Shown here piece by piece: positions 1 to 5,295 of a stretch of DNA of 5,295 nt. Location: the NCBI GenBank assembly GCA_937864935.1, contig CALMDN010000450.1:1-5295 (forward strand). The letters run 5' to 3'. A program made the position numbers and the translations under genes. Origin of the DNA: an uncultured Bacteroidales bacterium (GTDB lineage: Bacteria > Bacteroidota > Bacteroidia > Bacteroidales > Lentimicrobiaceae). Position 1 is the first letter of the stretch. Each line of letters opens with the position of its first letter. The notes under the pieces were generated by a model. That model was given only the letters and a program-made list of their open reading frames with translations. It was not told the DNA's origin and ran no database searches.

Positions 1-1380
1 GGTATCATTGCGGCACTCACCCCTGACCACTGGGAGATCGAATTCATTGACGAGAGGTTCGAGGAATTTACCTTCAGGCAGTCCGATCTGGTGGGGATAA
101 CCGCCTTTACTGCCAATGCGCCCCGTGCCTATGAGATTGCTTCTCTATACCGCCCCCTTGGCATTTACACCGTAATGGGAGGGATACATGCCAGCATGGT
201 GCCGGCCGAGGCGGGGCAATATGTTGATACCGTTATTACAGGTGAAGCCGAAATCGTCTGGCCGTTGTTTCTCAGGGACTTTGAGGCCGGAAAGCCTGCT
301 CCACTGTACGAAGGCGGGGTGGTTCCGGTTGAGTGTATCCCTCATCCCAGAAGGGACATTTTCAGGTATCCGTATGTGAACGACCTCATTCAGACCTCAC
401 GGGGTTGTCCCATGGGTTGCGATTTCTGCTCGGTAACCCTTATGTGTGGACGGAAATACCGCGAACGCGATGTGGATGATGTGCTGGATGAGCTTGAAGA
501 AATTACCCGTCCGTTGCTGTTCATTGTGGATGACCACCTGGTGAACAACACCCGGCATGCCCGTGAAAGGGCCTTACGGTTGTTTAAAGGCATGGTGAAC
601 AGGGGTATCAGAAAGCTCTGGCTCGGGCAGGCTTCCATCAACTTTGCCGACGATGATGAAGTGCTTTACTGGGCGGCGAAAAGCGGCTGTACACTTATTT
701 TGCTGGGCATTGAAGGAGAAACCACCCAGGCACTGAAAGATGTGAACAAACGGCTGAACCTGAAACGGGGGGTGGATTCCTACCGCGAGGCCTTCAGGAA
801 AATTCACCGGCATGGGATTGCCATTCTGGGGGCCATGATTTTCGGTATGGAAAGCGATGGCCGTCAGGAACTTTTCAACCGCCGCGATTTCATCCTCAGC
901 AGTGGCATCGATGCCATCCAGGCCAGCATCATGACCCCCTTGCCCGGCACCGGACTTTTTGAACGGATGACATTGCAGAACAGGATTGTACTCAACAACT
1001 TCCCCGACGACTGGCAGCATTATCATTTCATGCAGGCCACCATGGGCACCTCAAAACTTAGCCGCGACGAACTTCAGGAAATCATGGATGAAGTGTGGCT
1101 CAGCATGTACAACAAGGAGAATCTGCGGAGGATGCTGTTCAGAACCCTGCGCCGTACGCGCAACCTCAAAGCAGCCTACTGGGTTTATGGTGCAAATCAC
1201 AACTATGGCCGCATGACCCTTCAGAAGAAGATCAACAGCCTTCCGGGAGGGATTACAAGAAACATGGAGATGAATTCAGGCAGGCGGTCGTTATACCTGA
1301 AATTGACCGATTATTTCCTCACGGTGCTTTATGCCGTATCATGGAGGAAGATGGCAGATAAATTCCGGGGAAGAACCTGA
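1..1380 (+). CDS. B12-binding-type radical SAM protein, first tandem copy (5'-partial)
   Basis: The frame is open from the first base, so the gene starts upstream. Alignment with its neighbour at 1482-2990 suggests about 32-34 N-terminal residues are missing. The 459 visible residues contain the end of a Rossmann-like cobalamin-binding domain (about residues 1-100, with the typical VMGGIHASMVP and D-x-V-I-T-GEAE strands). A radical SAM core follows, with the cluster motif CPMGCDFC (C-x3-C-x2-C, codons at 406, 418 and 427), IVDDHLVNN, LLGIEGE and TPLPGT (codons from 934). The C-terminal part has a conserved basic NKENLRRM...NHNYGR region and a hydrophobic stretch near the end. Proteins of this family bind a [4Fe-4S] cluster, cleave S-adenosylmethionine and often use cobalamin for methyl transfer or ring chemistry. 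The substrate here cannot be read from sequence. The cobalamin-ligating DxHxxG motif is not visible, as in many BchE/HpnJ-like members. The reading frame appears disrupted just before the stop (see 1367-1453). Family call is firm; exact function is unknown. Confidence 0.92.
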   Translation, partial: GIIAALTPDHWEIEFIDERFEEFTFRQSDLVGITAFTANAPRAYEIASLYRPLGIYTVMGGIHASMVPAEAGQYVDTVITGEAEIVWPLFLRDFEAGKPAPLYEGGVVPVECIPHPRRDIFRYPYVNDLIQTSRGCPMGCDFCSVTLMCGRKYRERDVDDVLDELEEITRPLLFIVDDHLVNNTRHARERALRLFKGMVNRGIRKLWLGQASINFADDDEVLYWAAKSGCTLILLGIEGETTQALKDVNKRLNLKRGVDSYREAFRKIHRHGIAILGAMIFGMESDGRQELFNRRDFILSSGIDAIQASIMTPLPGTGLFERMTLQNRIVLNNFPDDWQHYHFMQATMGTSKLSRDELQEIMDEVWLSMYNKENLRRMLFRTLRRTRNLKAAYWVYGANHNYGRMTLQKKINSLPGGITRNMEMNSGRRSLYLKLTDYFLTVLYAVSWRKMADKFRGRT

Positions 1381-1453
1381 TAAGCAGCAAACAGAGGGGC
1401 CGGAAATTGATGGATTGAAGCGGATGGAAGAACTCCGGGAAGATATCCGGTGA
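1367..1453 (+). other. Probable frameshifted C-terminal tail of the first radical SAM gene
   Basis: The annotated frame ends ...ADKFRGRT with TGA at 1378-1380. If one G of the GGGG run at 1367-1370 is dropped, translation continues ...ADKFREEPDKQQTEG and ends MEELREDIR with TGA at 1451-1453. This adds a charged, helix-prone tail with natural-looking composition. It would leave 28 bp before the GTG start of the next gene, and it accounts for most of what is otherwise an unusually long spacer for a tandem pair. The cause could be an assembly or sequencing indel, a real recent mutation, or coincidence. The paralogue also carries a tail of about 19 residues past the shared KM, but with different sequence, so homology neither proves nor excludes the shift. 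Confidence 0.45.
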
Positions 1454-1466
1454 ATTTGTAAATCTT

Positions 1467-1473
1467 AAAAAGG
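1467..1473 (+). promoter_or_regulatory. Possible ribosome binding site for the second radical SAM gene
   Basis: AAAAAGG at 1467-1473 lies 8 bases before a GTG at 1482 and only 2 bases before a TTG at 1476. The spacing favours GTG as start codon. The match to a Shine-Dalgarno sequence is partial (AAGG), and such sites are weakly used in Bacteroidota, so the evidence is modest. Confidence 0.3.
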
Positions 1474-1481
1474 CGTTGCAA

Positions 1482-2990
1482 GTGGCAAGAAAGAAATTAC
1501 TCCTGATCAACCCGGTGAATCAGCTCCGGAGGGGATTCTCCAATGATCCTTCCACCAGCTTTATGCCGATCGGTCTGGGCATTGTTGCGGCCCTCACCCC
1601 GGATACATGGGACATCGAACTGCTGGATGAGAGTTTTGAGAAATGTACTCTCAGGCCGGCTGATCTGGTCGGGCTGACGGCTTTTACGGCCAATGCCTCC
1701 CGCGCTTACGAAATAGCGGCTGAGTTCAGGCAGGCCGGCATCCCGGTGGTTATGGGCGGTATTCATGCCAGCATGATTCCGGAAGAGACCGCACAGTATG
1801 TGGATACGGTGGTGGTTGGCGAAGCAGAAACTGCATGGCCGGCCCTGCTCCGTGATTTTGAATCAGGCACACTGAAACCCCTATACAACGGAGGGCTCGC
1901 CGACGTTCAATCCATCTCGCCGGTCAGGCGCGATATTTTCAGGTATCCCTACGTTTACGACCTGGTGCAGACCTCGCGCGGGTGTCCCATGGGCTGTGAT
2001 TTCTGCTCCGTTACCCAGATGTGTGGCAAAAGCTATCGTGAACGCAATGTGGAGGATGTGCTTGATGAGCTGGAAAAAGTGACCCGTCCGCTGATTTTCT
2101 TTGTGGACGACCACCTGGTCAACAACACCAGGGGGGCACAGGAGCGGGCCATCCGCCTGTTTAAGGGCATGGTACAGCGGGGAATCCGGCGCATGTGGTT
2201 TTCACAGGCCTCCCTCAATTTTGCCGACAACGAAGAGGTGCTCTACTGGGCCGGCAAAAGCGGCTGTAAGCTCATTCTCATGGGCATAGAAGCCGACAAT
2301 CCGGAAGCACTGGCCGATGCAAAGAAACGGCTGAACCTGAAACGCGGGGTGGATTCATTCGGGCAGGTGTTCAGAAAGATGAACAAGCAGGGGATCGGGG
2401 TGCTCGGAACCCTCATTTTCGGTTTTGAGAGCGATACCCGCGAGGCCCTTTTCAGACGTCGTGATTACATCCTGCGCAGCGGAATCGATGCGGTGCAGTC
2501 TTCCATCCTTACCCCCCTTCCCGGAACCACCCTGTTTGCTCGCATGAAGGCACAGAACAGGATTGTTTACACCGATTTCCCGGACGACTGGAGGCATTTT
2601 CATTTCATGCATCCTACCCTGGGGACAGCCCATCTGGATACCCCGGAGATAGAGTCAGTGATGAAGGAAATCTGGCTGAGTATCTACAACAAGGAGAACA
2701 TCCGTCGTATGATGTTCCGCACGCTGTGGCGCACCCGGAGTCTTAAGGCAGCCTATTGGGCTTATGCCTCCAACCACAACTACGGGCGCATTGCCCTGGA
2801 GGAGGTCATCCGTAGCCATCCCGATGGAGTGGATGCAAACATGGAATGGAAGAATAAACCCCGCAGCCTATACCTCCGGCTGACCGATTGGGTGATGATG
2901 CTGATTTATGCTGTAGCCTGGGGTAAAATGCTCAGGGAGATGGATGCGCAGGTGAGGCAGAGTGCCGGTAGCCCTGATCCGCATGTTTGA
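1482..2990 (+). CDS. B12-binding-type radical SAM protein, second tandem copy (complete)
   Basis: This gene encodes 502 residues from GTG at 1482; a TTG at 1476 would add two. The first in-frame ATG is at Met28, inside the conserved FMPIGLGIVAAL region, so the start is not ATG. Residues about 5-130 form a Rossmann-like cobalamin-binding domain: KKLLLINPVN first strand, DLVGLTAFT, VVMGGIHASM, VVVGEAE. The radical SAM barrel follows, with SRGCPMGCDFC (Cys168, Cys172, Cys175; codons at 1983, 1995 and 2004), FFVDDHLVNN, LMGIEAD and TPLPGT (about residues 344-349). The cysteines should ligate a [4Fe-4S] cluster that reductively cleaves S-adenosylmethionine. A basic C-terminal segment (NKENIRRMMFRTLWRTR, about 403-419) and the hydrophobic stretch TDWVMMLIYAVAW (about 468-480) resemble features that could hold the enzyme at a membrane; this is inference. 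It aligns without gaps to the upstream copy over 451 residues at about two-thirds identity and is probably co-transcribed with it. Substrate unknown; BchE/HpnJ-like chemistry is the nearest general comparison. Confidence 0.93.
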   Translation: MARKKLLLINPVNQLRRGFSNDPSTSFMPIGLGIVAALTPDTWDIELLDESFEKCTLRPADLVGLTAFTANASRAYEIAAEFRQAGIPVVMGGIHASMIPEETAQYVDTVVVGEAETAWPALLRDFESGTLKPLYNGGLADVQSISPVRRDIFRYPYVYDLVQTSRGCPMGCDFCSVTQMCGKSYRERNVEDVLDELEKVTRPLIFFVDDHLVNNTRGAQERAIRLFKGMVQRGIRRMWFSQASLNFADNEEVLYWAGKSGCKLILMGIEADNPEALADAKKRLNLKRGVDSFGQVFRKMNKQGIGVLGTLIFGFESDTREALFRRRDYILRSGIDAVQSSILTPLPGTTLFARMKAQNRIVYTDFPDDWRHFHFMHPTLGTAHLDTPEIESVMKEIWLSIYNKENIRRMMFRTLWRTRSLKAAYWAYASNHNYGRIALEEVIRSHPDGVDANMEWKNKPRSLYLRLTDWVMMLIYAVAWGKMLREMDAQVRQSAGSPDPHV

Positions 2991-3022
2991 GCCTTGCTGA
3001 CCAGGACCCTACGCTGATGTAC

Positions 3023-4714
3023 TCAGGGCAGGCTGATTACCTGATCTTCAAATTCACCCGCCAGATAGCGCTGCATCAGCTTATACCGCTGCAGCTTGCC
3101 GCTCGAGGTTTTCGGAATCTCATTCGACTTCACCATCACCAGTTCGTCTACGGTAATGCCGAGGTTGCTGCGCAGCAAAGCCCGCAATTGTCTGAAGGTC
3201 TCCATCGCCTTTTCGCCAGGCGATCCAGCCAGAAAAGCAACCACCTTGTCGTGGCCGGTCTGCCGGCTGGTGGTGCCTCCGAAACAGATCTTTCCGTAGC
3301 TGATTTCTTCCAGTGTGCAGGCCAGCACTTCCAGGTCGTTGGCGAAGTAATTTCTGCCGTTTTTGAAGATAATGTCTTTGTGACGGCCACTCACGTATAG
3401 GTTGCCTTCGAAAATGAAGCCGATATCCCCGGTGCGCAGCCAGCCATCGCAGAAGGCAGCGGCCGTTTCTTCAGGTTTGTTGAAGTATCCTCCGGTGATA
3501 CCGCCTCCCCTGAGCTGAATGTGCCCGGCAATGGCCTCATCCACTGGCTGGTCGTTGCCATCAACGATCCTTATCCAGGTGTCGTTCAGGGCCTTCCCGA
3601 CACCCGACAACAGCCTGGCATTCGGGTGGCTGGCATCAAGTTTAACTGCCTTATTTTCAAGATCGAGCATCGTAGAATCAAAGGCCGTAATCACAGAATC
3701 CTGCATCAGCGGTGTAAACGAGATCGCCAGCGTTGCTTCAGCCATCCCGTAAACCGGCATCATGGCTTCGGGCCTGAAACCGAAAGGGCGGAGTTTCTCA
3801 ACAAAATCGTTCATGATCTGCACCGAGATGGGTTCAGCGCCGTTGAGCATGGCTTTCATCGCACCGAAATTCCAATCGGGCACGGTCTTTTTCCGGCTCA
3901 GGAAACGCAGTACCAGCGCCAGCCCGAAATTCGGGCATCCGGTAACACAGATTTGAGAAGCACTCAGCAGATCAAGCCACAACCCCGGATTTTTGATGAA
4001 ATCAATGGTTTCGATGTGATACTGGCTGTGAAGGCAATAAAGAGGAGTCAGGTGATATCCGATCAGGCCCATGTCGTGAAACAACGGCATCCAGTTGCCG
4101 GTGTAGTCGGGATAATGAAGGTCTAATCCGATACGGATGGCGTCGAGGTTCACCATTAGGTTGGCATGGGTAAGTACTATGCCTTTGGGATCGCCTGTAC
4201 TGCCCGAGGAAAACTGAATAAAGGCCGGATATCCGGGTTGCAGCTCCGGCCGGTCGAAGGTGCCGCTGCTGTCAAGGTCTGAAATCCTTTTAACCTTCTC
4301 TGCGGGTAGCTCTCCGTTCCCCGAAACATCTTCACTCAGAAAAATGAAGGGTTCACCCAGCTGGGTGTACACATTCATCATCTTAACCACCGCCGGATTG
4401 TATCCCGAGAAAGTCATGGGTGGCTGAAGCACGGTGGGGATGACTCCGGCAAGAAAACTTCCCCACAGGAGCCGGATGATTTCGCGGTTTCCCTGGGAAG
4501 CAATGATGAGCTTGTCGCCGGGTTTCAGCCCCAGTTGTTGCAGTCCCGTGGCCGTCAGGATGGCCTCCTGAAGCAGTTCCCGGTAGGATTGTTTTGCGAT
4601 GGTGCCGTCATCGTTCACATACCCGATAAAGGCTTCTTCATGTTCCTGTGCAGCCCTGAAGAGCAGGTCGGGCAGGGTAAGCTGCGGTTGGTAGTATTGG
4701 CTGTATTCCGGCAT
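3023..4714 (-). CDS. Fatty acyl-AMP ligase (FAAL), stand-alone adenylation enzyme
   Basis: This complete 563-residue member of the ANL adenylate-forming superfamily starts at ATG 4714-4712 and ends with TGA at 3025-3023. Core motifs appear in order: phosphate-binding FSSGSTGDPKG (168-178), PLFHDMGLIGY (210-220, a hallmark of FAALs), GCPNFGLAL (259-267), LNGAEPIS (290-297), YGMAEATLA (322-330), LRTGDIGF (426-433), hinge GRHKDIIFKNGRN (443-455) and IPKTSSGKLQR (533-543), whose Lys540 should be the adenylation lysine. The segment FDSTMLDLENKAVKLD (345-360) sits where FAALs carry their characteristic insertion, which disfavours CoA use and so points to an acyl-AMP ligase rather than an acyl-CoA synthetase. 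The expected reaction is fatty acid + ATP to acyl-AMP, followed by transfer to the phosphopantetheine of an acyl carrier protein. No carrier domain is fused and none is encoded in the window. The gene begins 11 bp after the TPR gene's stop, so the two probably form one transcript. No clear Shine-Dalgarno sequence precedes the ATG. Acyl chain and end product are unknown. Confidence 0.93.
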   Translation of the reverse strand: MPEYSQYYQPQLTLPDLLFRAAQEHEEAFIGYVNDDGTIAKQSYRELLQEAILTATGLQQLGLKPGDKLIIASQGNREIIRLLWGSFLAGVIPTVLQPPMTFSGYNPAVVKMMNVYTQLGEPFIFLSEDVSGNGELPAEKVKRISDLDSSGTFDRPELQPGYPAFIQFSSGSTGDPKGIVLTHANLMVNLDAIRIGLDLHYPDYTGNWMPLFHDMGLIGYHLTPLYCLHSQYHIETIDFIKNPGLWLDLLSASQICVTGCPNFGLALVLRFLSRKKTVPDWNFGAMKAMLNGAEPISVQIMNDFVEKLRPFGFRPEAMMPVYGMAEATLAISFTPLMQDSVITAFDSTMLDLENKAVKLDASHPNARLLSGVGKALNDTWIRIVDGNDQPVDEAIAGHIQLRGGGITGGYFNKPEETAAAFCDGWLRTGDIGFIFEGNLYVSGRHKDIIFKNGRNYFANDLEVLACTLEEISYGKICFGGTTSRQTGHDKVVAFLAGSPGEKAMETFRQLRALLRSNLGITVDELVMVKSNEIPKTSSGKLQRYKLMQRYLAGEFEDQVISLP

Positions 4715-4725
4715 TGTCAGGGTAA

Positions 4726-5295
4726 TTATTGTTGAGGTTTGCCTGAACGCCTTGCCAGTTCAAGGTAATAATCAGCCCTTGTTGAATCGCCCACCTTTCT
4801 GTAATAGTTGTTCAGTCGCATATTGAGCTCGAAGTTGTTGGGATTGATTTCGATGGCTTTGGCGAAATATTCCAGTGCTTTTTCCGGCTCGCCGCTGCGC
4901 ATGGCATAGGTGCCCAGGTTGATGTAGGGCAGATCAAGGTTGGGCTCAATGATGATGATGTCTTCATTCAGTTGAACAGCCTTTTCGGTCTGTCCGGTTT
5001 TCTGGTAAAGCTGGGCCAGGTTCGACATGGCCCTGATTTCATAGGGCTGAAGTTCCAGGGCTTTTTCGTATTGCGGAATGGCTTTTTCGGGTTGATTGGT
5101 GACCTGGTAAGTGTAGCCGAGGTTGTAGAATGCGGCAGTAAATGACGGATTGGTGAGGGTTGCCTGTTCAAAATAGCGGATGGCTGAATCCGGTTCATTC
5201 ACTACCAGCAGAAACACTTCGCCGACGTTGTTCCAGGCATCCGGATAGTCGTAGTAAACTGCTGTCTCCCGCTTGAAATGCCGCATACATATTTC
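4726..5295 (-). CDS. TPR repeat protein, C-terminal part (5'-partial)
   Basis: The reading frame is open to the window edge. An in-frame ATG lies at 5286-5284, but the codons before it (Glu-Ile-Cys) contain no stop. The sequence just after the ATG (HFKRETAVYYDYPDAWNN) reads like the second helix and linker of an earlier repeat, so the true N-terminus is probably outside. Numbered from that ATG (186 residues), the visible part is almost entirely tetratricopeptide repeats: about 16-50 (one residue longer than usual), 51-84, 85-118, 119-152 and a more divergent last one to about 183. Conserved positions are clear, for example YNLGYTY...PEKAIPQYEKALELQP and INLGTYAM...PEKALEYFAKAIEINP. TPR arrays form superhelical scaffolds for protein-protein contacts and have no catalytic activity of their own. 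The protein stops 11 bp before the FAAL start, suggesting a shared transcript. The missing N-terminal part could be more repeats or a membrane or enzymatic domain; this cannot be told from here. Confidence 0.88.
   Translation of the reverse strand, partial: EICMRHFKRETAVYYDYPDAWNNVGEVFLLVVNEPDSAIRYFEQATLTNPSFTAAFYNLGYTYQVTNQPEKAIPQYEKALELQPYEIRAMSNLAQLYQKTGQTEKAVQLNEDIIIIEPNLDLPYINLGTYAMRSGEPEKALEYFAKAIEINPNNFELNMRLNNYYRKVGDSTRADYYLELARRSGKPQQ

Noticed and set aside
574..1026. A 150-codon open frame on the - strand inside the first radical SAM gene
   Set aside because: It is antisense to conserved radical SAM core sequence and has no recognisable motif. A similar antisense opening (2355-2633) occurs at the matching place in the second copy, which simply reflects the shared coding sequence.
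1424..1453. A nine-codon ATG open frame (MEELREDIR) between the two radical SAM genes, considered as a leader peptide
   Set aside because: It is better explained as the end of the frameshifted tail of the first gene. It has no attenuator-like codon run and no following hairpin.
2972..3028. Inverted match CCCTGA (2972-2977) with TCAGGG (3023-3028), considered as a bidirectional terminator
   Set aside because: The stem is only six pairs with a loop of about 45 bases and no T run, so it is probably chance.
2987..3400. A 137-codon open frame on the + strand overlapping the end of the second radical SAM gene and the FAAL 3' end
   Set aside because: Apart from the short junction it is antisense to the conserved C-terminal domain of the FAAL, including the catalytic-lysine motif. 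No domain or ribosome binding site supports it.
3521..4126. A 201-codon open frame on the + strand opposite the FAAL gene
   Set aside because: It lies wholly antisense to a gene with all adenylation motifs. Its translation is rich in His, Gln and Arg and shows no recognisable domain, as expected for a shadow frame in GC-rich coding DNA.
1..5295. Search for CRISPR repeats, tRNA or rRNA genes, insertion sequences and attachment sites
   Set aside because: No short regularly spaced repeats, cloverleaf-like sequences, transposase motifs or terminal inverted repeats were seen. The only large repeat is the pair of radical SAM genes.

Overview
The window holds four protein-coding genes, packed tightly and with no RNA genes, mobile elements or CRISPR arrays that I can see. 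Two genes run on the + strand: tandem paralogous cobalamin-binding-type radical SAM enzymes at 1-1380 (5' end outside the window) and 1482-2990. Two run on the - strand and converge on them: a TPR protein at 4726-5295 (N-terminus outside the window) followed 11 bp later by a stand-alone fatty acyl-AMP ligase (FAAL) at 3023-4714.

The organism is most likely an anaerobic or facultative bacterium. The moderately GC-rich composition, the weak or absent Shine-Dalgarno sequences and the flavour of the proteins (FAAL, TPR protein and BchE-like radical SAM enzymes together) suggest Bacteroidota or a related phylum. This is an inference from style; no marker gene is present.

Layout: 1-1380 is the first radical SAM gene. 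Just before its stop there is a probable one-base frame disruption at a GGGG run (1367-1370). Beyond it, a coding-like reading frame continues to a TGA at 1451-1453. The short spacer up to about 1481 holds a possible ribosome binding site for the second radical SAM gene, which has no ATG start and probably uses GTG at 1482. The + strand pair and the - strand pair meet tail to tail with only 32 bp between stop codons (2991-3022).

How the genes may work together: the two radical SAM proteins align without gaps over 451 residues at roughly two-thirds identity, which suggests duplication followed by specialisation on related substrates. Related B12-dependent radical SAM enzymes act in hopanoid, bacteriochlorophyll and other lipid or natural-product pathways. 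A FAAL activates a fatty acid as acyl-adenylate and normally hands it to a carrier protein. The neighbourhood therefore looks like part of a lipid or acyl-derived natural-product locus. No carrier protein, ketosynthase or transferase lies inside the window to confirm it, and the two gene pairs are on opposite strands, so the functional link is a hypothesis.
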